Below, one piece after another: positions 51,190-60,995 of a stretch of DNA of 64,000 nt. The notes under the pieces were generated by a model. The model had not been told where the DNA came from. It saw only the letters and a list, made by a program, of their open reading frames with translations, and ran no database searches. The translations under genes and the position numbers were made by a program. The stretch's first letter is position 1. Each line of letters begins with the position of its first letter. Source of the DNA: Aphrocallistes beatrix (lineage: Eukaryota; Porifera; Hexactinellida; Sceptrulophora; Aphrocallistidae); assembly GCA_963281255.1 (NCBI GenBank), contig OY725490.1, positions 5,952,001 to 6,016,000 on the forward strand, read 5' to 3'.

Positions 51190-51987
51190 ATGAATAATAA
51201 ACTGATAGAAAACGTCAAGGGTAGAATCTTGGCACAGAAGAAGCGACTAAACCAGATCACAGCCAGGGAAGTGCGGGGGTGTTTGGAGGTGTGGGCGAAG
51301 AGGGCGTGCTTCTACTGCGGGTTCTACGTCTCGGTGGGGACGTTCTTCCTCCTGCACATGCTGGTGTTCATCAGCTTCACATGGGAACGCAGCCAGCCCT
51401 TGAACGCAGGGGCCAATCTCGGCTACACGAACTACCCCAACAACCCGTTCCACTTCTCCTCCAATCCAAGCACGCTGCGTCTCCGGCTGTCCAATGGGAC
51501 GCTAGAGACAGACGCGGCCTACGACATTAGTGGCGTCAGTGAGGTGGTCAACAGCACGGACGCTCACACCTGCTCCTGCACCGGCGAGGACTGGAGGCAG
51601 TCGCGCAGGAAATGCGTATTGGTGCAGCTTAACAAGGTGGCACTGTGGCAGCCGCAGTTGGTAGATCTCAGTCTCGCGTTTGAAAAATTTCTTCCGATCA
51701 GTTGCAGAGTGTCCAGCGACCAGTACAGCATCGCGGTCTCTCCTTGCTCCCCGGGACTCCCGCTCTCTCTCAACAATACCAACGGGCGGAGTTTCCCCTT
51801 TCAAAGCCAGCGCGATTACCAGAGACCTCAGCTAGCCGTTCAGATGGACTTCGCTAACCTCACTCGCACAGCTGAGATAGGGAGTAAGCTCGAGCTCACA
51901 CTTAGCTGCAGCGTTGGAGCTTGCAAGGGCGTTAATTCAATTCACTGCCCGATACCTCTACAACTTCCTATCAAAATCAGAACCTAG
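51190..51987 (+). CDS. Na,K-ATPase beta-subunit-like protein
   Basis: A 265-residue single-exon frame (usual length about 300). Short cytoplasmic N-terminus, one membrane span at about 41-63 (FYCGFYVSVGTFFLLHMLVF), then an extracellular domain: type II topology. Family motifs: KCVLVQLNKVALWQP (family: PC-x-I-I-K-L-N-R-I-x-G-x-x-P), SCRVSS (family: VQC), SPGLPL and FPFQSQRDYQRPQLAVQMDFANLT (family: YPYYG...YLQPLLAVQFTNLT). Eight extracellular cysteines, including the three pairs expected, and NGT, NST, NNT and NLT glycosylation sequons. The beta subunit is needed for folding and surface delivery of the P-type ATPase alpha subunit. The region after the membrane span is shorter than in vertebrates and lacks the usual FTxxDYEIRI-type motif, so a divergent beta-like role is possible. 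Confidence 0.82.
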   Translation: MNNKLIENVKGRILAQKKRLNQITAREVRGCLEVWAKRACFYCGFYVSVGTFFLLHMLVFISFTWERSQPLNAGANLGYTNYPNNPFHFSSNPSTLRLRLSNGTLETDAAYDISGVSEVVNSTDAHTCSCTGEDWRQSRRKCVLVQLNKVALWQPQLVDLSLAFEKFLPISCRVSSDQYSIAVSPCSPGLPLSLNNTNGRSFPFQSQRDYQRPQLAVQMDFANLTRTAEIGSKLELTLSCSVGACKGVNSIHCPIPLQLPIKIRT

Positions 51988-52933
51988 AGAGAAGCGAACT
52001 TTCAGTGCTCAAAAAGGCATAATGCTATATCCATGTAGGACTGAATCAAACTGTATACACTAATGAACACATAAATAATGTCACCATTATAGTGATACAA
52101 CAGCTTTCCATCTGAAATTATTAGAGATAGAAATCCTTCCAGGAGATCTGTCTTAGAATCTTCGACTTAGGATGTATCGTCGTCCTATGAGAATATTCTA
52201 GGACTTTAAGAGACAGCAGGATTAAGACGGACAGGTCGGCGCATTACTGGCACGCACAAGAATCCGTTATAACCGTGGTTCACAAAGTGGCTATACGACC
52301 CCCAGGGGAGCTGAGACTGTTGGGGAGCGCCATACTGTAAGGGGGCACTGGGATGACTGGGAAGTCTATTGAGTTGTGTTAGGAAAACAATTACGAAATC
52401 GAATTGCAACAATAGGAGTGTCTCTGAATATTGACGATCAGGGATATAATTTCATCTTTAACTGTTGTTACTAAATAATATTAGAATTACAGTAATTACC
52501 CGTTAATGTTTCCCGGAATAATATAATAAATTCTCATGACTACTATAAATAAAATTCAATACCAACTAATTACTATCAACAAGGCTTTAGGTGGCGAAAA
52601 GAGAATCACTGCGTTATAACAACTAATGCTACAAAAGCTCGAAATGTAAGATATTTTTAAAAATTAATGACATTTATAAGTTCTGCCCCACCCTAAGATG
52701 TACTTCGCGTCCCTTAGCAGTACAGGCTCACTCGTATACGCAGATATTCTACACAATTAATGAGATCATCACTGATTAAAGTACATTAATTAATACAATA
52801 AACCATCGTCACATGTGTTGATAATTCAAATAGACTAGACTACTGAGAGACTGACCTAACTATCTACCTAACACGTGGTGAAGGTAGCCTCTGGACAGGA
52901 ACTAAGAGAGAGGGGTGGCAGAGCACGCGTATG
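51988..52933. other. Convergent intergenic region
   Basis: Between the 3' ends of the ATPase-beta-like gene and BTF3. AT-rich, no gene. A degraded hAT-like motif may lie near 52275-52345. Confidence 0.4.
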
Positions 52934-53419
52934 TCACACCTCGTCTTTAGAGGCCTCATCGAAGTTCTCTATCAGCTCTGGAATATCGTCATTCGAGGGA
53001 ACTAATGTACCTGAGCCGTTTTCTGAGGCGTAGGTCTTCATTAAATTTGCCATATCCTGCTGGTTGCCCACCAGATGTTGGAACAGGTTAGGCAGCATCT
53101 CTGCGATTGGCTTTTCCTCGCAAGCTCCCGCTACTGTGAATGTGTTGGCGGAGAGAGCGGCCTGCACTTTGGGGTTAGAAAAGTGAAGAACCTTTCCGTC
53201 CTCCTTTATCATGTTGACCTCTTCAATCCCTGGGATTCCATTCACGCCTAATTTCTTCAGGGTCTGTTGTAACTTCTTTTCGTCCGTCACTGTGGTCTTG
53301 TGGACTGCTTTCTTCTTGCGGCGAGCTGTTCCTTTCCCGCCCATCCGCACCTGTCCCTTAGCCTGTGCCTGCAGCCGGCTGATCTTCTCTTCTCTGGTTT
53401 CCTTGCTGTTGGGATCCAT
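52934..53419 (-). CDS. BTF3: BTF3 / nascent polypeptide-associated complex beta subunit
   Basis: 161 residues. LQAQ...VRMGGKGTARRKKKAVHKT is the signature of NAC-beta, with the RRKKK ribosome-binding motif. The NAC domain follows at about 40-105 (KKLQQTLKKLGVNGIPGIEEVNMIKEDGKVLHFSNPKVQAALSANTFTVAG), then MLPNLFQHL and the acidic tail IPELIENFDEASKDE (family: VPDLVENFDEASKNE). It pairs with NAC-alpha on ribosomes to shield nascent chains. Length and ends match animal BTF3, so the gene is complete and has no intron in the coding region. Convergent with the ATPase-beta-like gene. Confidence 0.96.
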   Translation of the reverse strand: MDPNSKETREEKISRLQAQAKGQVRMGGKGTARRKKKAVHKTTVTDEKKLQQTLKKLGVNGIPGIEEVNMIKEDGKVLHFSNPKVQAALSANTFTVAGACEEKPIAEMLPNLFQHLVGNQQDMANLMKTYASENGSGTLVPSNDDIPELIENFDEASKDEV

Positions 53420-54170
53420 GTCAAGCGGCTAATGTGAAGATGGAAAGAAATGCATTTAGAAGATAGGCCAGGCTCGCTTTGCAAGCGGCTGGAATGGCTT
53501 ACTTTATTAGAAAAATATATCAAATGAGCTCCCAAATGTTTGAATTGATAAATTTTTGAATCACTGTAATTAATAAATGAATAAACCCGCGCTTGGCGAG
53601 GTGTTTTGTAGCGTCATTTCCGTTTTAAGCCATTTTGGGCGGGGAAGCCATACAAGTTTGGGTCGGACTATAAATAGAAAAAACACCAAGCCAACCGCAG
53701 GATAATTATTAATTAACTCACCTAGCTAAACCAGGTTTCAACCTTTTGAGACCGTGAACTACTTCCTAATTTTGGCCTTCGCGTCCCCCTTGGGATAGTG
53801 ATGGAAACTTAATATATCCTAAAATTTTGTAATATTAGGTTACAAGAATACATATATGACACACCAACTGTTTTATTCTTTCATTTGTCAATACTGTGTG
53901 TATCCAAGCACCCGTTGTAGGATTTTTTTGACCAAAAATGCCCAATAGGCTCAATAACTAAAAAAAAAAAAAAAAAATCCCAACCTCAAGTCCTTGGTGA
54001 CAGCATAAAGGTATTTATTATATCAAAAAATTTCCCGCTCAAAAGAAGCGTTATCTGAGTTATCTGCTCCACAAAATGAATGGTTTCAATTTTAACAAAA
54101 TCTTTTGAAGTAGTTATGACGTTTCAAAGTCAAAAACTACCCCAAAACTCTTTACTTTGAAACGCCATAT
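53420..54170. other. 5' flank of BTF3 and intergenic DNA
   Basis: No gene. A hAT-like left end (CCAGGTTTCAACCTTTTGAG) sits at about 53732, without a partner. A poly(A) run of about 17 lies near 53960. Confidence 0.45.
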
Positions 54171-54551
54171 CAGAGTTGCACGCGGGTCGGCCCGGCCCAC
54201 AGGGCCGCGGGCTGACTTTTCTCATCGGCCCGCGGGCCATGCAGGCCGAATATAATAGTTTGCGGGCTCCGCGAGCCGGAAATCTTGGCAGGGCTCCCCG
54301 CGATGACAACCGAGACGATGTTTTTAATTGTCACGAGGTACCAATTAAGGAATACTTACGTAAATGGAACTTTGTAGTTTCCACTTATTTGTGTTTGCAA
54401 AAACTCACTCCCATAAAAGGATTCCCTAAGTGTCTCTCTATAGTTAGTAACTTATAAAGTGGGCCACAAATATTTATGCGGGCTTCTTGCGGGCCGGGTT
54501 AACTTAAAATTGCGGGCCGCGGTTACAAATTTCGGCCCGCGTGCAACTATG
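54171..54551. mobile_element. 381-bp hAT element
   Basis: Ends CAGAGTTGCACGCGGG and CCCGCGTGCAACTATG. Flanks CGCCATAT (54163-54170) and CACCATAT (54552-54559) match 7/8. Subterminal GCGGGC(C/T) motifs (GGGCCGCGGGCTG, GCCCGCGGGCC) repeat at both ends. Confidence 0.87.
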
Positions 54552-54718
54552 CACCATATACATATCTCAAAAGCATTTTTCAGATTTCGAAACGGACCCC
54601 ATTCTCACGCCACATTTAAGTTATTGAGCCAATTGGGTATTTTAAGTAAAAAAGTCTCCAAATGGTTCTTTGTGGGAGTCGCCGGAATAGGGCCTAATTT
54701 GGGGCATGCCTAATTTCC

Positions 54719-54812
54719 GGGACGGGACGGAATCCCGTCCCGGAAATTAGGTACCTTTTCTGTCCCTTGATTAGGCATCTTGACTCGTCCCGTCCCGGAA
54801 ATTAGACATGTC
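54719..54812. repeat. Palindromic CCTAATTTCCGGGACGGGA repeat
   Basis: CCTAATTTCCGGGACGGGA, GGAATCCCGTCCCGGAAATT and a third copy near 54785. A related short stretch lies at 42590-42630 (GGGACAGGATCCCGTCCGG). Strong hairpin potential. Confidence 0.65.
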
Positions 54813-55042
54813 CTTAATTTGAAGTAGGAATAAGAGCTAAAATATTTCGAAGCAGAAATAAGGCTTATAGCATTCAAGTAGGAAAAGATCTAAAACCTGC
54901 TAAGTAGGAATAAGACTTTAACCTGGAAAGTAAGAATAAATACTAAAATGTCATACAGTACCGCCCCACGAAATATAAATGGAAAAACTTTCACACTCAT
55001 TTGAACACTATTTCAAACCCAAAATGCTACCTTTCAGTAATA

Positions 55043-55886
55043 CAGGTGACTCCGCTTAATCGGGACACTTTGGTCCTGGATATTTTGTCCCGATTAAGCG
55101 GAGTTCCCAATTAACCGATGAAATTTAGTATTAGCTTCTATGTATGGGAACCATTTCGTTCCTGGAGACTTGTCCCAATTAAGCGGTTGTCACGATTAAG
55201 CGGTTGTCACGATTAAGCGGAGTTGACTGCAGGGGCGGATACAGGGGGGCCATGGCCCCCCTGAAAATTTTCCGAATTGATCTACGGGGGAGCTATTTGG
55301 GCCTAGCCCCCCAGATTTGTGAACTTTAGCCCTCAATTATATGAGTTTATTTTCTCAATTCCAATGATATCTACTAAGATACTTCGTGTTTAATGATTTC
55401 ATCAGATCTGATTTACATTAACCCATTAGTGTAACAATTATTCCTTTATTTGAGACGAATACTCCAACATTAGCTTCGAGTTTCCATTTAGATTCGATTG
55501 AGGTGAAAACTTGAGTATGCTACTATTTCATAGGCATCTAAAATCCGTACAGAATTATTTTTCATTAGAATGCCATACATTGATTGTATCATTATCACTA
55601 TGTTGACTAAAACCTAAATTTGTATTTCAGTGCTTTCTTCACTACTAAAATGAGTATTGAAATCCGGTTTAACGCTTGTGATGAATTGGCGCGAAGCACA
55701 AAGTGGTAATCAGGTTACAGGAAGGAAATTCAAATCCCGTATGAGATTCGATAAGAATTGCTGTACATTGATATTTGACCACCTAGAGTTAAAAATTTTT
55801 TCTGGGGGGTTCCCCCCAGAAAAATGCTCCGCTCGCTTTTGGCCCCCCCCTGAGTCTAAACCCTGTATCCGCCCCCTGGTTGACTG
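55043..55886. mobile_element. Pogo/Tigger-type MITE split by a hAT
   Basis: CAGGTGACTCCGCTTAATCG at the left, AAGCGGAGTTGACTG at the right (the final GTTGACTG seen again after the hAT at 55879-55886). TA on both sides (55041-55042 and 55887-55888). Confidence 0.88.
55230..55878. mobile_element. 649-bp hAT element, target duplication GTTGACTG
   Basis: CAGGGGCGGATACAGGGGG and CCTGTATCCGCCCCCTG with exact 8-bp duplication GTTGACTG (55222-55229 and 55879-55886). It sits in the right terminus of the pogo MITE. No transposase remnant recognised. Confidence 0.93.
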
Positions 55887-56039
55887 TATCTTATACATAT
55901 CACTCTCCAAAATGCTAACTTTTTCCCTCCAATTTTAGGTCTTATTCCTACTTAGCAGGTTTTAGGCCTTATTCCTACCTGGGTTCTATCCGCTGGGGGG
56001 AGCTTCCCCCTCGAAATTTCTCATGAAATGTAAGATACA

Positions 56040-56160
56040 AAGCATAGCCTACTGTATGTAAGGCCTCACAGTAACTTGCGGATTTGGGATTAGGGATGCG
56101 GTAGATGGTTGAACTAATACATGAGCTGCCTTAAACATTAACAAAGCACAATAGCCAAAA
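56040..56160. repeat. CATAGCC foldback, left-end fragment
   Basis: CATAGCCTACTGTATGTAAGG to ACATTAACAAAGCACAATAG matches the first 110 bp of the foldback at 61106. Confidence 0.7.
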
Positions 56161-56408
56161 TTAAAGTGATCCCGAGGACCATTTTTTGTGAAACCTCAAA
56201 GTATGATGTTCACTTAAAAACCTCAAAATTAATGGGTCTAACTAGGACAATCTCATCCTATTTATTTCCATTTGTTAAGAGTGAATTCAATCAATATACA
56301 GCGTGAAACATGTAATGAGTCAAATACAATTTTTAACATTGTGCAATTACATCCAAATCATGCTTAAACATATAAAAATATTACAAATAGAGAAAATATA
56401 TATACAAA

Positions 56409-57192
56409 TCATGGAGAACTGTCACGAGTTATTAAACTCATTTTCTTCGTCAACTTAATAAGCGTGTATATATATGCATAACAAATCATGATGGATCCTA
56501 CCAAAATTATTAATACAAATATTGATCCACCAGCCAGTATATAGTTCTTGAAATCCTCGATTTGAAAGTCTAAAGTAAATAATAAAACCGTGTATAGTCT
56601 TCTGCATTTCAGGGTTAAAGGACAACAAGAGAGTTTTAGAGTTTAAACAAGCAGTCTAATCTAAATATTATTTTCAAGTGATTATACGTACTTCTATAAA
56701 CTTTATAGTATAAATGTAAATTTTTTCTTACCTGTGTCAGTGTCGGTAACTATTGTGGTGTTCCTACTGTTGCAATCATCTCCAAAGTAATCAGGATCAC
56801 AAGTTAGCATGTATCTAAGTAATATAAATATAAGATTTAAAGTGTTTGAGTCTGGTCATTAGATAATTCGGGATCTAGGTATGTGCTCTTTTTGTACCTT
56901 CTGAGTTCCTACTAAAATGTTTTATAGCAACCAAACAGATATAATGTATGACAAGTTTTACAATAAGTTGCATTGCAGTATTTTAAGTTACTAAAACCGC
57001 TGCTGTTGGAATGAACCAAGTCATCATCTACCTGATAGTAGCAAAAGCTGGAGAAACGCTCCTTCTTCCAAAGGCTCTCCCAAATCTAAAAGAAGAACCA
57101 CTTGCAACTGTTTCACGAATATAGACGCTATCAATATTATCATCAAATAAGATATCATCATCAACAGCTTCAATTAGAATCTCAAAATTTCC
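56409..57192 (-). CDS. Three 3' exons of a type I membrane protein with DSL/EGF-like stub
   Basis: Found by splicing, not as a long frame. Exon at 57192-57032 (after TTTTAG) reads GNFEILIEAVDDDILFDDNI...FATI. Exon at 56814-56732 (after CTTAG, before GTAAGA) reads RYMLTCDPDYFGDDCNSRNT...TDT. Exon at 56569-56409 (after TTTAG) reads DFQIEDFKNYILAGGSIFVL...TRDSSP stop. Phases agree at both junctions (AG|A and G|AC), all donors are GT and acceptors AG. The first part looks like a C2/MNNL-type domain (acidic D-rich loop EAVDDD..FDDNID); TCDPDYFGDDCN resembles the start of a DSL or EGF module (family: V-x-C-x-x-x-Y-Y-G-x-x-C-N). A 25-residue hydrophobic span follows and KLTKK marks the cytoplasmic side. 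Exons with the signal peptide lie upstream and were not found; a transposon relic occupies that side. Notch-ligand-like or a related sponge/placozoan surface protein; low certainty on function. Confidence 0.7.
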
Positions 57193-57892
57193 CTAAAATA
57201 ATGGATAACATTCGGTAAAATGGATAGAATTTAATTTTTTCAAAATGCCTCATTTTGGGCCTAGAACTTTGTCATTGTGCAATATTAGAAATCCACGCCT
57301 CGAAAATTACAGGTCAACATTTTAAAGCTAGTTTCTAACATCTTTTTGAGATTTTAGAGTTTATTTTATGTATCTATTCTAAACGAAAGTAAACAAATGA
57401 TTTATCATGCAGATCTGAAAATATAATATTTGAAATTAAAACCCCTAAAAACCTCAAGTCAACCGTTGGAAGCTAGTCCTAGCATATTTTTCAAAAATCG
57501 TCGAATGATGTGAAAAGATGTATATAAAGGTGTAAAAATATACACATAACTTTTTTTATGGCTATACACTATAATAAATTGAGACATCTATATAAGTTAT
57601 TGCTTTGAAGTATTAATAACATTGACAGTCTATTGTAGCCATTATACAATGATTTCTATTATGAGAGTGAGCCATATACATATATTGTATAGAAAAGATG
57701 TGAAAATTGTTCTCCATTTACTTTTTATCTTCGAACTTAATCATAAACTCAACATTTACCAATTTTCTTATCTATACGACTTGACAATTCTTTAATCAAT
57801 AATAATTCCCTCTCAGCAACAGCTCAAACCGCCTCGGACAGAACCGAATTAATATGATAGAATAGAGTGAGTACATCGGAGTAAAACTTTAT
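57193..57892. other. Intron or upstream region of the membrane-protein gene
   Basis: AT-rich. No further exon recognised on the minus strand. A low-copy repeat (ATTCGGTAAAATGGA) lies near 57210. Confidence 0.4.
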
Positions 57893-60301
57893 TTACATAT
57901 ACCCGATATAAATTAGGGGTCGAGTATTAAGGAAATTACAAGTGCGTATATTCGTTATTAATTTAATTTCACAAATCCCATTCAAATTTGTTCGAGATTT
58001 ACCGTTTCCTTTTAAAAATCTTTTTCTATGTTCTTCCACACCCTGGATCAACCACTGTAACTGATCCTCGTCCTTAATGATAGCATCAGCAAATTCCTGT
58101 ATCAATTTAATCCCCTTCTCTGCAGGGTCATATATAACTTTTACCCGACTGACAAACTCAAACGTTACAATGTATCCTTCATGTTGATCCCATTGTATCA
58201 GTGGTGTTCTGATCCATTGTGTGTGACTGTTCCCCAAGCAGGTCTTCTAGTGTAGTTTTCCCAATCCATATATTGTTTTGGTAGTGGAATAGTAGCAAGC
58301 TTTTCAGCCATACGGATTTTCGTGGCCATGTCGAGCTTGCTGCTGAAAAGACTAAATACAACAAGCTCTTGTGTGAAATATCATATATATATATAAGATG
58401 GAATTTTTTCAATGCAGCATCGGCAACCCCGATCTATAGCTCTAAATGTCAGTAAGTTTTTTAAAAGTTCAAATCGTTATATGGAACATCAACTCCAACT
58501 GAAGCAGTGAGCCAAAACTTGGTATTTAAAAGTGAGTTGAATCTCACCATTCTCAATAAGCTTTTCCTGTAATTTTGGTTGTAATCAAACTGATCTTGTA
58601 ATTGGAACATCATCCCCGAATAAGGAATGTTGGCCATAAACATGGCCTTTGAGGCAGCCCCTGGCCTATGAAATATGAAGCCTCCTGGAGGTTCAATTCC
58701 AAGGATTTTCAGCGTTAATTCTGCAACATATTTGTAGTCATCTCTAGGAAGTTGTTTCTTTTATCATCACACTCAGAAAGTAGCTCTTGTAGAAATAAAA
58801 CTGTAAATAAAACTGTCTCTCAATTTACATAGAAATTCAGACCTGATCACTAGTGACTTTAATGATTGGGTTTATTAGGTTAGCAATTAGGTTTCATGAA
58901 TTGCGAAATTCTAGAAATTGTTCGCTTTCAGGGATATTTGACTTCTCAAACATGACATCCCATCAGGGGTTTATCTAGGTGCTCGGTCGGCACTTTTAGG
59001 TGCCAGCTTGGCATCGTCCGAGGAGCCAAGGTGCTCGCAGTATGATTCGATTTTGGTCCCGGGTTGCTATTACCCCTGGAATTACAAGATAAATCAATGT
59101 TTGGGTGCCATATAACTTTTATCACCTCTAAAAAAGTGCCGGATTGTAAAATCCTAGATAAACCCATGCATCCCATACAGTCCTCAGCTCAGTGTGAGTT
59201 CGAATACATGGTGCCTGCAAGCTAGCCATAAAAACTTTCTATCAATCCACAATTCAACCCTTGTAATTTCCCCAGACCAGATTCCAGTCATGCTGGCCGT
59301 TGTATCGAATACGCATCCTCTAATACGACTGTGAACATTCCACTCAGTAATTGATTTGCAAACAGCTTCTGAGATGACTTTTCCTGATTATGATGATGAT
59401 GATTCTCCTTCATCACTAACAAGTGATGTTACGCACATAATTTTCCCTTCTATATGATGGGGGGCGGTCTGAAATCAGAACAGCAAGCCTCGCTTCACGT
59501 ATACCGAGCGAAGTTCTTAGGAGTTTTCCATCAAACTGTAGCACAACATGCAATGGTATATCGTTCTGGAATTCCTGAAATGTCATTTTCGCTCTTTCCT
59601 CTCTGTTCTTGTTCTTGCTCGTCTGTTAGTAGATGTAGATACGATAAACTCATTGAGATCGACGGGATTTCCCTCAACTGTTTCGCACGCTTTCAGAAGT
59701 GCACACATATTTCCTGTAGCAGTTCTGTTAGATAGTCCAGTCCTATCTTGCATCATTGTAACACCAGGGCAAGTCATAATAGACCTTGGAATACGAACAG
59801 TGATATATTCATCTTTCTTCCGTTTAATCGGAACAATTTCTGGATAGTCTGTATCTTTGTCACTCTCATCATTGATCTCAATATCGAATAGTTAGTCTAA
59901 TTCTTTCAATTATTCCTCTCTTTTTTCTTTCTCTCTAGGTGTGTTCCTAATGATACATTTCTGGAGTTCCTTTTTCTGTGTCCACAAATTCTTTTCTTTT
60001 TGGTCCACAAATTCGAACAAATCGGAATTCCAGTCAACTCCCAAGGAATCTTTATCTTGGCAAAAACTTTATCAGCGACTTCATTTAAAGAAGTACAAAG
60101 TAATTTCACCTCCTCTGGAAGAATTTGATACTCAAGATCTTGTAATAAATCGGATTGTTGAATAGACTTCCAGATTTTCATACACTGGAGACCGGTAGGA
60201 AGTTTTCCAGATGGAATATCCTTTTCAGCTTGCCCAATAAGAAACGAATCAGTAGACCTCTTTAATAACACTCTCATTCCCACAGCAGTAGCGAAATACA
60301 A
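57893..60301 (-). pseudogene. Decayed transposase-like gene of an unnamed invertebrate family
   Basis: Minus-strand pieces in order: SLNEVADKVFAKIKIPWELT (60301-59906); VRIPRSIMTCPGVTMMQDRT and NEFIVSTSTNRRARTRTE (about 59840-59583); CVFDTTASMTGIWSGE then WLACRHHVFELTLS (about 59320-59185); GFIFHRPGAASKAMFMANIP (about 58690); IYDPAEKGIKLIQEFADAII then LQWLIQGVEEHRKRF (58237-57893 frame). The order D-T-T-x-S-x-T-G, CRHH, RPGA-x-x-K-A, AE-x-G-x-x-L-I recalls transposon-encoded proteins widespread in aphids, hydrozoans and molluscs, from memory only. The pieces lie in different frames with stops and a MITE insertion (58964-59168), so it is inactive. Terminal repeats not found. Confidence 0.55.
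58964..59168. mobile_element. 205-bp hAT MITE, target duplication CATCCCAT
   Basis: CAGGGGTTTATCTAGGTGC at the left and CCTAGATAAACCCATG at the right, flanked by CATCCCAT at 58956-58963 and 59169-59176. It contains GGTGCC/GGCAC motifs, the source motif of the minisatellite at 46831. Confidence 0.9.
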
Positions 60302-60354
60302 TGCAAGTTATATTTGAGCATATTTTATATTTGTGAACTGATATCAGAATAATT

Positions 60355-60500
60355 ATTCTTTGTCCGAAATCGGAAAAAAGATGACTCATCAATCTGTTAT
60401 GACGTCATCATTGCGCATCAAAAATTGAAAAATTAACAAATTGAGTGATATCGATTATAACAGTAAGTCAGATGTATTTAGAGATGTTATCTACCCTCAA
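60355..60500 (+). mobile_element. M1 MITE fragment
   Basis: GATGACTCATCAATCTGTTATGACGTCATCATTGCGCATC and TTAGAGATGTTATCTACC; the hairpin end is missing. Quoted motifs are also in the full copies. Confidence 0.7.
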
Positions 60501-60995
60501 AAGTCTATCGAATACGGTTTTTGCTATATCGGTTTAATCAAACTTTGAACTGTGTTAAAACTGGCCTTCTCGGTGGCATACACGGCATTGTATTATAGTG
60601 CTGCGGCCAAGGGGGTCTCAGGAAGGGTGACCCCAACCCGAGGTAGAACAAAGCACAACCTATTTTTTCATAACGGGATATGTATCCCCTTCATGAAAAA
60701 GATGGGTGTGGTCAAATAAAATAGGTTTGCGACACTTTCATTGACATGTTACTATGTCTATTTGGACGTGTTCGGACGAAAGTCCATTTATACAAATATA
60801 CTATTAACTGTAGGATGCACAGCATTTATATGGCTTCAGTGCCATAGAAAAAGGCTGGGAGACATCCGCGATATCGGGGACACTGTGTCCCCACTGGGCA
60901 TTCTACGGTTAAATGACCATTTATAATTTTAGATGGTTATTGTTAGTTGTACTCAGATCACCGAGAGGAGTCGAAAGAGGGGTCACTCGATAGGG
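60501..60995. other. Intergenic, small hairpin
   Basis: No gene. A 70-bp imperfect hairpin (CCTATTTTTTCAT ... ATGAAAAAGATGGG) lies at about 60658-60725. Confidence 0.4.

Larger units (their letters stand above)
54833..55985. repeat. AAGTAGGAATAAGACC foldback with insertions
   Basis: Left arm with four degenerate AAGTAGGAATAAGANCTAAA units (54833-54955), right arm with two inverted units (TTTTAGGTCTTATTCCTACT near 55935). Between them, in CTTTCAGTAATA/TATCTTATAC context, lies the pogo element at 55043-55886. Confidence 0.75.
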
